Assembly (NCBI RefSeq): GCF_028369065.1
Contig: NZ_JAQNDA010000014.1
Location: forward strand, 1-64,000
Origin: Marinobacter sp. SS21
GTDB lineage: Bacteria > Pseudomonadota > Gammaproteobacteria > Pseudomonadales > Oleiphilaceae
Direction of reading: 5' to 3'
DNA: 64,000 nt
Positions 51,939 through 61,631 of the stretch are shown piece by piece. The notes under the pieces are model-generated. The model was not told the origin of the DNA, ran no database searches, and worked only from the letters and a program-made list of their open reading frames with translations. Each line of letters opens with the position of its first letter. Position 1 is the first letter of the stretch. The translations under genes were made by a program, and so were the position numbers.

Positions 51939-53278
51939 CACAACGCCTCCACCTGGCGCCGAAACTGGTCGCCGCGGTCGAGGTAATCCCGGAACATATC
52001 GAAGCTCGCACAGGCCGGGGACAACAGCACCCGGTCACCAGGCTCGGCGATAGCCGCAGCTCTGCGCACGGCCTCGGCCAAGCTGCCTACAGTGAGGCAT
52101 TCAACCTCCGCCGGTACGATTTGACCCAGCCGGTCGGCATCGGCGCCCATCAGTACCACCGCCCGACAATGGGCAGCCGCCGGTTTGCTCAATGGTGCGA
52201 AATCCGCGCCCTTGCCATCGCCACCGGCAATCAGCACGATGCGTCCGTCACGGGGGGCCAGACTTTCCAGCGCGGCCACCGTCGCGCCCACATTCGTTCC
52301 CTTGGAATCATTGATGTAGTCAACGCCCTCGACTCGCCGCACAAACTCGCAGCGATGGGGCAGGCCTCGAAACTGCTGGGCCACCGCCAGCATGGCCGCC
52401 ATCGGCAAGCCGGCAGCACGGCCCAGAGCCAACGCGGCCATGACATTGCTGACGTTATGCCGGCCCAGCAGGTGCAGGGATTCGCTGAGAATCAGGTTGT
52501 CAAAGCCAAAGGTGATCCAGGTACCTTCGTCGTCATCGCGGGTGCTGAAGGTGTCCGGGTTGACCCGATGGAAGCCAAAGCACAAGAACTTCAGGTTATC
52601 GCGGGCCATCGGCGTGCTGAGGGCATCGTCCAGATTGATGATGGCATGCTGGCAGCCACGGTAAATCCTTTGCTTGGCCTGGTAGTAATCCATCTTGGAT
52701 TCGTAACGATCCATGTGGTCGTCGCTGACGTTGAGCACGGTGGCCGCCAGCGCCCCGAGAGTCTCAGTGGTTTCCAGCTGGAAGCTGGACAGTTCCAGCA
52801 CATACAGCTCAACGGTCTGGTCCAGCAGATCCAGCGCCGGGGTGCCGATATTGCCACCAACGGCGACCCGCACACCGGCCGCCTTGGCCATCTCGCCCAC
52901 CAGTGTGGTCACAGTGGTTTTGCCGTTGGAACCGGTGATGGCAACGATGGGCGCCTTGGCCGCTTCGCTGAACAGGTCAATGTCACCACGAACGCGGGCG
53001 CCCTGCTGGGCCGCTGCCTGGATCGCTGGCAGCGCGATGCTGATACCTGGGCTGACGACCAGCTCGTTAAAGCGACAAAACAGCTCAGCATCGAAATCGC
53101 CCAGGTAGACCGGTACGTTTGGCCAGCCGGCCTGCAACTCGGCCAGCCCAGGCGGCGACTGGCGGCTGTCAGCCACCGCGACTTCCCGGCCCTGGGCGCA
53201 CAGGTATCGCACGCAGGAGAGCCCGGTTTTGCCGAGCCCTACCACCAGTATGCGACGATCCGAAACGATGACTGTCAT
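51938..53278 (-). CDS. murD: UDP-N-acetylmuramoyl-L-alanine-D-glutamate ligase MurD
   Basis: Adds D-Glu to UDP-MurNAc-L-Ala. The 446-residue Mur ligase shows the N-terminal Rossmann VVGLGKTGLSCVRYL, the ATP loop GSNGKTTVTTLVGEM and YINDSKGTNVGAT. Between mraY and ftsW in the canonical order. Confidence 0.98.
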   Translation of the reverse strand: MTVIVSDRRILVVGLGKTGLSCVRYLCAQGREVAVADSRQSPPGLAELQAGWPNVPVYLGDFDAELFCRFNELVVSPGISIALPAIQAAAQQGARVRGDIDLFSEAAKAPIVAITGSNGKTTVTTLVGEMAKAAGVRVAVGGNIGTPALDLLDQTVELYVLELSSFQLETTETLGALAATVLNVSDDHMDRYESKMDYYQAKQRIYRGCQHAIINLDDALSTPMARDNLKFLCFGFHRVNPDTFSTRDDDEGTWITFGFDNLILSESLHLLGRHNVSNVMAALALGRAAGLPMAAMLAVAQQFRGLPHRCEFVRRVEGVDYINDSKGTNVGATVAALESLAPRDGRIVLIAGGDGKGADFAPLSKPAAAHCRAVVLMGADADRLGQIVPAEVECLTVGSLAEAVRRAAAIAEPGDRVLLSPACASFDMFRDYLDRGDQFRRQVEAL

Positions 53279-53294
53279 GGATTACCCGTAACGC

Positions 53295-54380
53295 CTAGCG
53301 AATTTTCAACGTGGACAGGCCCACCAGGACCAGAACCACGGTAATGACCCAAAACCGCACGATCACACGGGGTTCCGGCCAGCCTTTCAGTTCAAAGTGG
53401 TGGTGCAACGGCGCCATGCGAAAAATCCGCCGCCCGGTGAGCCGGAACGAAGCCACCTGCAGGATGACCGAGACAGTTTCCATCACGAACACCCCGCCCA
53501 TAATGAACAGCACCATTTCCTGGCGCACGATCACCGCCACCACACCGAGAGCGGCCCCCAGTGCCAGCGCCCCCACATCGCCCATAAAGACCTGGGCGGG
53601 ATAGGTGTTGAACCACAAAAACCCAAGCCCGGCTCCCACCAGAGCGCCGCAGAACACAATCAACTCGCCGGTGCCGGGTAAGTGGGGAATGAGCAGGTAA
53701 TTGGCAAACTGGGCATGGCCGGACAGGTAGGCAAAAATGGCCAACGCACCGGCCACCATGACGGTAGGCATGATGGCCAGGCCATCGAGGCCGTCAGTCA
53801 GGTTGACCGCGTTGCTGCTGCCAACAATGACAAAGTACGTCAGGAGGACAAACAGTACCGGCCCCAAGGTGAGCGAAACGTCCTTGAAGAACGGCACAAA
53901 CAACGAGGTTTCCTGGGGCATGGCGGCACTGTAGTACAACGCCACCGCAGCGATGGCGCCAATAACCGACTGCCAGAAGTATTTCCAGCGCCCGGGCAGG
54001 CCGCGGGGGTTCCGCTCCACAACCTTGCGGTAGTCGTCCACCCAGCCAATGGCGCCAAAGAGCAGCGTGACCAGGAGGGTGATCCACACATAGCGATTGC
54101 TCAGATCCGCCCACAGCAATGTACTGACGGCAATGGCCACCAGGATCAGCGCCCCGCCCATGGTCGGCGTGCCGGCTTTACTCAAATGGGTTTGCGGGCC
54201 ATCGTCGCGCACCGCCTGACCGATCTGATACTGGCTGAGCTTGCGAATCATGTACGGCCCGATCAGCAATGAGATCAGCAGCGCAGTCAGGACGCCGAAA
54301 ATGCCACGCAGCGTCAGGTACTGAAACACCGTAAGGGCAGAAAAATACTGTGAAAGAATCTCTGTCAGCCAGAGCAGCAT
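53295..54380 (-). CDS. mraY: phospho-MurNAc-pentapeptide translocase MraY
   Basis: Transfers phospho-MurNAc-pentapeptide to undecaprenyl phosphate, forming lipid I. The 361-residue protein has about ten membrane helices and the motifs [24 protein letters not shown] and the C-terminal [14 protein letters not shown] (HHH). Its start overlaps murF by 16 nt. Confidence 0.98.
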   Translation of the reverse strand: MLLWLTEILSQYFSALTVFQYLTLRGIFGVLTALLISLLIGPYMIRKLSQYQIGQAVRDDGPQTHLSKAGTPTMGGALILVAIAVSTLLWADLSNRYVWITLLVTLLFGAIGWVDDYRKVVERNPRGLPGRWKYFWQSVIGAIAAVALYYSAAMPQETSLFVPFFKDVSLTLGPVLFVLLTYFVIVGSSNAVNLTDGLDGLAIMPTVMVAGALAIFAYLSGHAQFANYLLIPHLPGTGELIVFCGALVGAGLGFLWFNTYPAQVFMGDVGALALGAALGVVAVIVRQEMVLFIMGGVFVMETVSVILQVASFRLTGRRIFRMAPLHHHFELKGWPEPRVIVRFWVITVVLVLVGLSTLKIR

Positions 54381-55747
54381 GAATTGGTCACCTTATCTTT
54401 GAATCCTTCCGCCACGCGCTCCATGGCAGAACTGCGAGAACCCTTGAACAGCACAGTGGCCGGGCCCTTGAGTTGCTTTAGTAAATAATCGACGGCCTCT
54501 TGGTGGCTGGCGCAAGCGACAGCGCCCTCGCCAAAGCCGGTGAGGTAGTCGTCGCATCCCGCTCCCACGGCCACTAATCGGTCGACCCCCAAAGTCCGGG
54601 CAGCAACGCCAATGTCCTGATGCAGACGCCCGGACTCGTTGCCGAGCTCCGCCATGGCGCCCAGACAGGCGACCCGAAGTCCGGGCTGGCCCGCCAGCAC
54701 CCCAAGCGCCGCCTTCATGGACGTTGGGTTGGCATTGTAGCTGTCATCAATGAGGGTGATGCCGCCAGCCAGTTCAACCGGCTGGAGTCGCCCCTTGACC
54801 GGCTGCATGCTCGCCAGCCCCTCGGCGATGGTTGCCGCCGGAATGCCGAGCGCGAAGCTGGCGGCCACCGCCATCAGGGCATTGATGACGTTGTGCTCGC
54901 CCAACAGGGACAGTGTCAGATTGCAGTGCCAGCCGCCCGGACCCAAGACCCGGAACCGCTGCTGGCCACGCTGCAGTGCCAAGGCCTCGTGGCGGAAACT
55001 GGCGTCTTCGCACTGGCGACCGCTGACGCTCAACACCTGACGATCCCCGGCCCGATCACGCCAGATCGGGAATGCCGGGTCATCCCGGTTCAGCACCATC
55101 ACGCCACGGTCCTCGACTCCGTCGATCAGCTCACCCTTCGCCACCACGATGTTGTCGTAGCTGCCAAAGCCTTCCAGATGGGCTTCACCGGCGTTGGTGA
55201 TGATGCCGACCTCCGGCCGGGTCAGCTGGATGGTTTGTGCGATCTCGCCCACACCGCTGGCACCATGCTCGATGACGGCGTACTGGTGCTCCGAGGCGAC
55301 TCGCAGCAAGGTCAGCGGCACGCCGATGTGATTATTCAGGTTGCCGGCCGTGGCCAGCGTTGATCCGGCCTGGGCGAGAATCGCCGCGACCATTTCCTTT
55401 ACTGTGGTTTTGCCACTGCTCCCGGTCACCGCGACAAAGCGGGCGTCGCTCTGGGTCCGGTTGCGGGCGGCAAGCTGCCCCAAGGCAACCAGCGTATCGA
55501 CCACCTTCAACTGAGGCAGTGCCACCGTTCCGTCAACGCGATCAACCACGGCGGCGACCGCACCGGCATCCTGGGCTGCAGCCAGGAACTTGTGACCATC
55601 AAAACGCTCGCCCCGCAGGGCAACAAACAGATCGCCGCTCGCCAGGCTGCGAGTATCGGTGGAAACGCCAGTAAACTGCCCCGCGAGCGAAGACGGGACT
55701 GCCTCCAGCCAGCCCGCCGCCTCGGCCAGGGAAAATGGCCGAATCAT
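54365..55747 (-). CDS. murF: UDP-MurNAc-tripeptide-D-Ala-D-Ala ligase MurF
   Basis: Adds D-Ala-D-Ala made by DdlB. The 460-residue Mur ligase has [32 protein letters not shown] and a C-terminal [11 protein letters not shown], all typical. Its start overlaps the murE stop by four bases (ATGA). Confidence 0.98.
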   Translation of the reverse strand: MIRPFSLAEAAGWLEAVPSSLAGQFTGVSTDTRSLASGDLFVALRGERFDGHKFLAAAQDAGAVAAVVDRVDGTVALPQLKVVDTLVALGQLAARNRTQSDARFVAVTGSSGKTTVKEMVAAILAQAGSTLATAGNLNNHIGVPLTLLRVASEHQYAVIEHGASGVGEIAQTIQLTRPEVGIITNAGEAHLEGFGSYDNIVVAKGELIDGVEDRGVMVLNRDDPAFPIWRDRAGDRQVLSVSGRQCEDASFRHEALALQRGQQRFRVLGPGGWHCNLTLSLLGEHNVINALMAVAASFALGIPAATIAEGLASMQPVKGRLQPVELAGGITLIDDSYNANPTSMKAALGVLAGQPGLRVACLGAMAELGNESGRLHQDIGVAARTLGVDRLVAVGAGCDDYLTGFGEGAVACASHQEAVDYLLKQLKGPATVLFKGSRSSAMERVAEGFKDKVTNSCCSG

Positions 55748-57228
55748 GCCACGCCTCCGTTAAGGTCCAAGGCGTGCCTCACTTGCTCGACATCGCTGAA
55801 TGGCAGCCGCTGTCCAGCGGCTTCCTGCCAAGACTCATGGCCCTTGCCGGCCACCAGTACCACATCACCCGGCTCGGCCATGGCAATCGCCTGACGAATG
55901 GCGGTGGCACGATCATGGATAACGGTGGCACTGCCCGGCTTGGAGAAACCCGCCAGAATGTCCCGGGCAATGTGTTCCGGTGCCTCGCTCCTGGGGTTGT
56001 CATCGGTGACGAGCACGACATCCGCCCTCTTTTCTGCCTCTTGCGCCATTTCCGGTCGTTTGCCCGCATCCCGATCTCCACCGCAACCGAATACGCAAAT
56101 CAGGCGCTTCGCGGCGTGGGGGCGTAACGCGGCCAGGGCATTGGCCAAGGCATCCGGTGTGTGGGCGTAGTCCACGACAACCTGGACACCATTGGCGCCG
56201 ACAAACGATTCCAACCGCCCCGCCGGAGGCGTCAAACGCTCCACCGCCTGCACCACGCGGGCGACCGGAACGCCCAGGCTCAGTACAACGCCCATGGCCG
56301 CCAGCAAGTTGCTGGCATTGAAACTGCCCAGCAGCGGTGCCGACACCTCAAAGCGGCCCCACAAACCATCGATACTGGCCTCGAACCCACCGGCAGTAGG
56401 TTGAAAGCGGGTCAACCACAGTTCGGTCTGGGCTTCGTGCAGGCTATAACGCACCCGGTCGCATTTTCCGTCCAGTTGGCCGTAGAGCTGGCGTCCAAAC
56501 GGATCATCGAAATTGATAACGGCGAAATGCAATTCTTCACGTTCGAACAAACGGGCCTTGGCGGCGCCATAGGCTTCCATGGAGCCGTGATAATCCAGAT
56601 GGTCCCGAGTCAAATTGGTAAACACCGCCCCTGTCAGCATCAGCTGATCGATCCGTCCCTGGTCCAGTGCATGGGACGACACTTCCATGGCCGCCGCTCG
56701 GCCACGCTGACAGCGGATCTGGGCCAGTGCCCGGTTGACCCTGACCACATCGGGAGTGGTGTGACTGGCGGTCTGCATTCGTCCTGGCATGCCGTAGCCC
56801 AGCGTGCCAATAACGCCGCAGGGGGTGCCCGTTTCGTTGAGCAATTGGGCAATGTACTGGGTGACCGAGGTCTTGCCATTGGTACCGGTCACGCCGATCA
56901 CCCGAAGTTGCCGCGAGGGGTGCTCGTAAAATCGATCCGCAATCATGCCCAGTTTGCTCCTGAGCCCCACGACGGGAACCAGCAGCGCACCGTGGTGTTC
57001 ACGACAGGGCGACGGCGCATCTGCATCCAGCAAGACCACAGAAGCTCCCCGCTCGATGGCGATATTGACGTAATGTGACGCGCTCGTTCGCGCCCCCGGT
57101 AAGGCGAGGAAGGCATCACCGGACTGCACTTCCCGGCTGTCCGTCGTCAGGCCGTGGATGGTGACGTCAAAAACCGAAGGCACCTCCACAATGCCGTGTA
57201 ACAGCGTACTTAGAGATGTGATGCACAT
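55744..57228 (-). CDS. murE: UDP-MurNAc-L-Ala-D-Glu meso-diaminopimelate ligase MurE
   Basis: Adds the third residue of the stem peptide. The 494-residue enzyme has GTNGKTSVTQYIAQLL and the DNPR motif (DDNPRSEAP) that selects meso-diaminopimelate, as expected for a Gram-negative wall. It lies 4 nt after ftsI. Confidence 0.98.
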   Translation of the reverse strand: MCITSLSTLLHGIVEVPSVFDVTIHGLTTDSREVQSGDAFLALPGARTSASHYVNIAIERGASVVLLDADAPSPCREHHGALLVPVVGLRSKLGMIADRFYEHPSRQLRVIGVTGTNGKTSVTQYIAQLLNETGTPCGVIGTLGYGMPGRMQTASHTTPDVVRVNRALAQIRCQRGRAAAMEVSSHALDQGRIDQLMLTGAVFTNLTRDHLDYHGSMEAYGAAKARLFEREELHFAVINFDDPFGRQLYGQLDGKCDRVRYSLHEAQTELWLTRFQPTAGGFEASIDGLWGRFEVSAPLLGSFNASNLLAAMGVVLSLGVPVARVVQAVERLTPPAGRLESFVGANGVQVVVDYAHTPDALANALAALRPHAAKRLICVFGCGGDRDAGKRPEMAQEAEKRADVVLVTDDNPRSEAPEHIARDILAGFSKPGSATVIHDRATAIRQAIAMAEPGDVVLVAGKGHESWQEAAGQRLPFSDVEQVRHALDLNGGVA

Positions 57229-57232
57229 AGCG

Positions 57233-58972
57233 TTATCCCCGCTCTCCGGATCCGCCGGCAGGCCCCGTTGCCTCGCCGATTTCCAGTTCAGGCTTCACAT
57301 TTAGCAGCCGCAATGCGTCTCCCATGACCCGCGCGAACACCGGGGCGGCGACTTCACCACCGTAGTATTCGCCAGCCTGGGGCGCATCGACGGCCACTAC
57401 CGTTACGATTCTTGGGTTTTCAATCGGCGCCATACCCGCAAATATCGCCTTGTACTCACTGTCTTCATATCCGTTTTTACCCAGCAGGTGCACCGTCCCG
57501 GTCTTGCCGCCGGCAGAATAGAAGCCGGGTTGCGCCTGACGGCCGGTGCCATGCTCAACCACCTCCCGGAGCATGCCGCGAATCTGGGCCGTCACCTGCT
57601 CCGACAGCACGCGTTCGCCTACGGGCGGTTCCTCCAGCTTCAGCAAGCTGACCGGGTAACGAATGCCTCCGTTTGCCAGCACCATGTAAGCCTGGGCCAG
57701 TTGCAGGGCATTCACACTGATGCCATAGCCATACGACAAAGTCGCCTCTTCCACTGGCCGCCAGCGCGGCGGCGCCGGCAACACGCCGACCGCCTCGCCC
57801 GGGAAGCCAATTCCGGTGGCCTGACCCAGCCCCATTCGGAAATACAGATCGCGCACCATGTCGCCACCCAGGTCGTTGGCAATTCGACTGATGCCCACGT
57901 TCGACGACTTGGTAATGATGGTGGTCATGTCGATGACCCCGTAATTACGCATGTCTCTGATGGTAAAACGACCGAAGCGCCGGTATCCCGGCGCCGTATC
58001 GATGGTGCTGTTCAGGGTGTAGCGACCCGATTCCAGGGCCGCGGCCATGGTGATGGGTTTCATCGGCGACCCGGGTTCGAACAGGTCGGTAATCGCCTTG
58101 TTACGCAACCGTTCCGGACTGAGCTGGCTCCGGTCGTTCGGATTGTAGGAGTGCTGGTTGACCATCGCGAGCACTTCGCCGGTGTCTACATCAAGCATCA
58201 CCAGCGTGCCGCCATGGGCGCTATGGGCCGCCACCACCGCCTTGAGTTCACGGTACGCCAGATACTGCAGCCGCAAATCGATACTCAGGGACAGATCCCG
58301 CCCCGGACTGGCGTCACGAATCAGCGACAAGTCGTCGATGACCCGACCGCGGTTATCCTTGAGCACCCGTTTGGCACCCGGCTCGCCCTGCAGCCAGTCG
58401 TTAAAGGACAGCTCAATGCCTTCCTGGCCGCGACCATCGATATTGGTAAACCCGACAACGTGGGCCGTCACCTCGCCTGCCGGATAGAATCGCTGGTATT
58501 CACGACGGCTGTACAAGCCCGGAATCTGCAGCGCCATTACCTCACGGGCCAGACTGGGCTGCACCTTACGCTGAACATAGATGAAGCGCCGTTCGCTGTA
58601 GCGGCGAATGCGACTGCGCAACTCGGCCTCGCTAAGCGCCAGCAACCGGGCTGCGTTGGTCAGGCGGGGGTCGTCTGGATTCATTTCGCTGGGATTGGCC
58701 CAGACCGTCTGCACCGGGGTGCTGACCGCCAACGGTTCGCCGTAGCGGTCGGTGACCATGCCCCGGTGAGCGTCCACCGTTTCCACGCGAATGGTGCGGA
58801 CATCGCCCTGCCGGCGCAGGAACTCCTGGTCCACCACATGCAGGTCAACCAGACGCCAGGCCAATACGCCAACCACAACCAGAAAGACACCCACAACGGA
58901 GCCGAACCGCCAGGCCTGGAGCCCAGCTGCCATTCGTTGCAGCCATGTGTGTCGCTGATTCTGGTCCGTCAC
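57233..58972 (-). CDS. ftsI: penicillin-binding protein 3 (FtsI)
   Basis: The septal class B transpeptidase. A 579-residue protein with one N-terminal membrane helix (about 20-42), a pedestal domain and a transpeptidase domain with SPMK (from EPGSPMKPITM), SSN and KTG (GGKTGTVHL). A GTG at 58972 with AGGTGA about 5 nt upstream is chosen; a GTG at 58981 would add three residues. Confidence 0.97.
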   Translation of the reverse strand: MTDQNQRHTWLQRMAAGLQAWRFGSVVGVFLVVVGVLAWRLVDLHVVDQEFLRRQGDVRTIRVETVDAHRGMVTDRYGEPLAVSTPVQTVWANPSEMNPDDPRLTNAARLLALSEAELRSRIRRYSERRFIYVQRKVQPSLAREVMALQIPGLYSRREYQRFYPAGEVTAHVVGFTNIDGRGQEGIELSFNDWLQGEPGAKRVLKDNRGRVIDDLSLIRDASPGRDLSLSIDLRLQYLAYRELKAVVAAHSAHGGTLVMLDVDTGEVLAMVNQHSYNPNDRSQLSPERLRNKAITDLFEPGSPMKPITMAAALESGRYTLNSTIDTAPGYRRFGRFTIRDMRNYGVIDMTTIITKSSNVGISRIANDLGGDMVRDLYFRMGLGQATGIGFPGEAVGVLPAPPRWRPVEEATLSYGYGISVNALQLAQAYMVLANGGIRYPVSLLKLEEPPVGERVLSEQVTAQIRGMLREVVEHGTGRQAQPGFYSAGGKTGTVHLLGKNGYEDSEYKAIFAGMAPIENPRIVTVVAVDAPQAGEYYGGEVAAPVFARVMGDALRLLNVKPELEIGEATGPAGGSGERG

Positions 58973-59004
58973 TCTACTCACCTACCCTGACATCCGCTGA
59001 TGGG

Positions 59005-59418
59005 TTACCACAATTGAATGTCGGCGGGTGCCGCTGGCACCAGCACGATGTCCTGCTTGCCGGGCACCACCATACCGAGCTTCTCGGAAGCCTGGTACTC
59101 GATCCGGCCATGGGCACTCAATGCACTTTGTTCCAGCAGCAACTGACTCCACTCGCGCTGGTACGCATCCCGCCGCTCCTGGAGTTCCGACAGCTCGTTA
59201 AACAGCCCGCGATTGGTATGTGCACTGACCACCACCCCAATGGCGGAGGTAATCAGCACCAACACCAAACCCAGCGAGATCAGCACATCGCGCTGCGCCA
59301 AAGCACCAAAAATTCGTCCGGACAGGCGGTAAGCCCGGGACACCCCTTGCCTAAGCCGCTCGGCATTGAGCTTTACAGTCTGGGACTTAACCGGCCGCTC
59401 GATGATCACAGCACCCAT
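59005..59418 (-). CDS. ftsL: cell division protein FtsL
   Basis: A 137-residue bitopic protein: about 45 cytoplasmic residues, one membrane helix (46-66), and a periplasmic coiled coil (NELSELQERRDAYQREWSQLLLEQS) that pairs with FtsB and FtsQ. The region IEYQASEKLGMVVP is the conserved tail. AAGGAG lies upstream. Position between rsmH and ftsI supports the call. Confidence 0.94.
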   Translation of the reverse strand: MGAVIIERPVKSQTVKLNAERLRQGVSRAYRLSGRIFGALAQRDVLISLGLVLVLITSAIGVVVSAHTNRGLFNELSELQERRDAYQREWSQLLLEQSALSAHGRIEYQASEKLGMVVPGKQDIVLVPAAPADIQLW

Positions 59419-59419
59419 T

Positions 59420-60400
59420 TTACGCTCCTTCCCCGATGTAATCTGCGCGCCGCTCCAAGACTCGCATCACGGCACTACGGGATCGCACGTTGTCACTCAC
59501 TTCCGCCACGTCCGCCTTCATGGCCTTGCCCACCAGCCGATAATCCGAGGCTTCCTCACTCGCAGTTACGGGCACGCCCCTGGGCACCACCGGACCACGG
59601 GCCAGATCCCGCATGAATCGTTTCACCATGCGGTCCTCCAGCGAATGAAAACTGATCGCCACCAGCCGCCCACCGGGCGACAGCTGCGCGGCCGAGGCCG
59701 CCAACCCTAGCTCCAGGTCTTCCAATTCACGGTTGATGTATATCCGAATTGCCTGAAATGTCCGGGTGGCAGGATGCTTGTGTTTTTCCTTGCGCGGAAT
59801 GGCCGCACTGACCAACTCAGCCAACTCCCGAGTCCCTTGCAACGGCTCTTCCTGGCGCCGCGCAACGATCGCCCGGGCGATACGACGGGAAAACTTTTCT
59901 TCGCCGTAACGCCAGAGCACGTCGGCGATGTCTTTTTCATCCGCCGCAGCAAGCCATTCAGCCGCACTGGGGGACTGCAGGGGATTCATGCGCATATCCA
60001 AGGGGCCTTCGCGCATGAAACTGAACCCCCGCGACGCGTCGTCCAACTGCGGGGAGGACACGCCCAGATCCATCAGCACCCCGGCAACGCCGCCATGCCA
60101 ACCGGAGGCAGCAACCGCCGCCTGTATTTCAGCAAAGGAACCGTGAAACGAGGAAAACCGGACGTCCTCGCCGGCAAGGCGTTCGGCAAAACCTATCGCT
60201 TCGGGATCCTTGTCGATGCCAAGCAATCGCCCACGCTGTGACAACCGCTCCAATATTTTGCGACTGTGGCCGCCACGGCCAAAGGTGCAGTCGACATAGT
60301 TGCCATCCGGGTCGATCACAAGCTGCTCCACCGCCACGTCCAGAAGCACGGACTGGTGCAACTTCTGACCGTCCGCGCCTCCAGAACGCCGCGGGGTCAT
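59420..60400 (-). CDS. rsmH: 16S rRNA (cytosine-1402-N4)-methyltransferase RsmH
   Basis: RsmH methylates N4 of C1402 of 16S rRNA; RsmI, also in this window, methylates its 2'-O. The 326-residue protein has [13 protein letters not shown], the SAM site [16 protein letters not shown] and the C-terminal [14 protein letters not shown]. Its ATG overlaps the mraZ stop (ATGA). Confidence 0.98.
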   Translation of the reverse strand: MTPRRSGGADGQKLHQSVLLDVAVEQLVIDPDGNYVDCTFGRGGHSRKILERLSQRGRLLGIDKDPEAIGFAERLAGEDVRFSSFHGSFAEIQAAVAASGWHGGVAGVLMDLGVSSPQLDDASRGFSFMREGPLDMRMNPLQSPSAAEWLAAADEKDIADVLWRYGEEKFSRRIARAIVARRQEEPLQGTRELAELVSAAIPRKEKHKHPATRTFQAIRIYINRELEDLELGLAASAAQLSPGGRLVAISFHSLEDRMVKRFMRDLARGPVVPRGVPVTASEEASDYRLVGKAMKADVAEVSDNVRSRSAVMRVLERRADYIGEGA

Positions 60401-60849
60401 AGTGAAAGCGCCTCCATTTCGGGGGGCATCTCGTCATCATCCTCAGATTCATCCAGCCAGGCGAACCAACGCTCCTCGCTCCAAAGCTCCAGCTTCTTAC
60501 CCTGGCCAACCAACATCAGCTTCTTCTCCAGGTTTGCGAAATTCCGCAGTGTCGGCGGCACCAGAATCCGGCCAGCGCCGTCCAGCTCCAACGGGGTTGC
60601 GTACCCGAGCACGATTCGCTGCAACCGACGCACTGCTTTTTTCATGGTGGGCAGCCCATTGAGCTGCTCCTCAACGAGTTTCCACTGGGGTTCCGGGTAG
60701 ATCAGCAGGCAACGCTCCTCGTCAGCACTTGCCGTCAATACGATGCGACTGCCGCACAGCTGGGCGAGTTCTTCGCGCAGCTTTGCGGGGATCGCCAAGC
60801 GACCCTTCGCATCCATATTGATGGCATGACTGCCAAGAAAGTTGCTCAT
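60397..60849 (-). CDS. mraZ: transcriptional regulator MraZ
   Basis: First gene of the dcw cluster, encoding a 150-residue AbrB-fold regulator that represses the cluster promoter in E. coli. Two tandem domains each carry the DxKGR motif: [15 protein letters not shown] and the related [14 protein letters not shown]. Upstream operator boxes are present at 60921-60975. The weak GGAAT near the ATG may limit its translation. Confidence 0.97.
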   Translation of the reverse strand: MSNFLGSHAINMDAKGRLAIPAKLREELAQLCGSRIVLTASADEERCLLIYPEPQWKLVEEQLNGLPTMKKAVRRLQRIVLGYATPLELDGAGRILVPPTLRNFANLEKKLMLVGQGKKLELWSEERWFAWLDESEDDDEMPPEMEALSL

Positions 60850-60920
60850 CTATTCCGACTCTGCGTTGCGTGCCCGGATCAAGTGATACGCACCTTGAAA
60901 TGATGGACGTCTTCAAAACC

Positions 60921-60975
60921 CCACCCTTTCACCGGCTTTCACCACAAAAAACCACAACTAACCACTTTTTCCCAC
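60921..60975 (-). promoter_or_regulatory. MraZ operator: GTGG boxes at 10-bp period
   Basis: On the minus strand, GTGGG (60971-60975) and GTGGT at 60961-60965, 60951-60955 and 60941-60945 repeat at exactly 10 bp, followed by weaker boxes CCGGT (60931-60935) and GGTGG (60921-60925). E. coli MraZ binds TGGGN repeats separated by 5 nt, the same period. The array lies about 72-126 nt before mraZ and starts at the predicted transcription start. Confidence 0.85.
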
Positions 60976-60982
60976 TTCTGCA

Positions 60983-61012
60983 CACTATAGAAATACGGAA
61001 AACACAATGCAA
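60983..61012 (-). promoter_or_regulatory. candidate mraZ (dcw) promoter
   Basis: Minus-strand -10 TATAGT (60983-60988) and -35 TTGCAT (61007-61012) with an 18-bp spacer. The predicted start point near 60975 falls on the first MraZ box, which would let MraZ block initiation. The -35 is weak. Confidence 0.5.
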
Positions 61013-61094
61013 GCGCCGCCGGGGACGACGGACACATGAAAGTTTCTTTAATGACAACAAGTTACAGAGGATTAATCGGGGAGGATCGGAGTCA

Positions 61095-61143
61095 GGAAAA
61101 AAGAAAAACAACCAAATCAATTACCTGCAGCAAATTCTGCAGG
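61095..61143 (-). terminator. possible rnpB terminator
   Basis: CCTGCAG-caaatt-CTGCAGG (61124-61143) forms a perfect 7-bp stem. On the minus strand a T-rich but interrupted stretch follows after about 15 nt. It lies 80 nt past the rnpB 3' end. The non-adjacent T tract makes this a weak candidate. Confidence 0.3.
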
Positions 61144-61224
61144 CTGGAAGTGAACTCTAAGATTATTTGGCTATAAAAGGTCGCGATCAGGAACGATCAG
61201 AATTAATCATTAACGAAAGGTAAA

Positions 61225-61573
61225 ATCGAGCTCGCCGATAAGCCGGGTTCTGTCGTGGACAGTCATTCATCTAGGACCTGCGTCGCCACAGGCCTCAAGC
61301 AACCTACCCGAGTCCAGCGCGGGCCACGCCATTGGACTCCTATTTGGTCTTGCTCCAGGTGGGGTTTACCATCGCCGTGAACTGTTGCCAGTCACGCGGT
61401 GCGCTCTTACCGCACCATTTCACCCTTACCGGCACCCGAAGGTGCTTAGGCGGTTTGCTTTCTGCTGCACTTTCCGTCGGCTCGCGCCGCCCAGGCGTTA
61501 CCTGGCACCTTGCCCTCTGGAGCCCGGACTTTCCTCCCCCAGTAAACTGGCGGCGACTGTCTGGCGAGCTCAG
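61225..61573 (-). ncRNA. rnpB: RNase P RNA (class A)
   Basis: The catalytic RNA of RNase P, which matures tRNA 5' ends. On the minus strand the conserved GAGGAAAGUCCGGGCUCC block (61519-61537) near the 5' side and ACAGAACCCGGCUUAUCGGC near the 3' end (61234-61253) match class A RNAs. The ends pair as P1: GAGCUCGCC (61563-61571) with GGCGAGCUC (61228-61236). About 350 nt long. Located between rsmI and mraZ as in Pseudomonas. Confidence 0.97.
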
Positions 61574-61578
61574 CGCAG

Positions 61579-61607
61579 ACGATACGCCGCAGCAGGCGTC
61601 GACGCAA
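61579..61607 (-). promoter_or_regulatory. rnpB promoter
   Basis: Minus-strand -35 TTGCGT (61602-61607), 17-bp spacer and -10 TATCGT (61579-61584). The predicted start near 61573 agrees with the 5' end of RNase P RNA deduced from the P1 helix. Confidence 0.6.
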
Positions 61608-61631
61608 GCACAATCGCCTACCGAACAGCGA

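Larger units (their letters stand above)
60850..61224. other. mraZ-rnpB intergenic region
   Basis: The 375-nt gap holds the mraZ promoter and operator, an A-rich/T-rich stretch (61085-61120) and the hairpin at 61124-61143. Short open frames here look non-coding. I find no other gene. Confidence 0.6.

Noticed and set aside
60981..61140. Small gene in the mraZ-rnpB gap (60870-61160 frame)
   Set aside because: The product is low-complexity, the frame crosses the MraZ operator and there is no ribosome-binding site.
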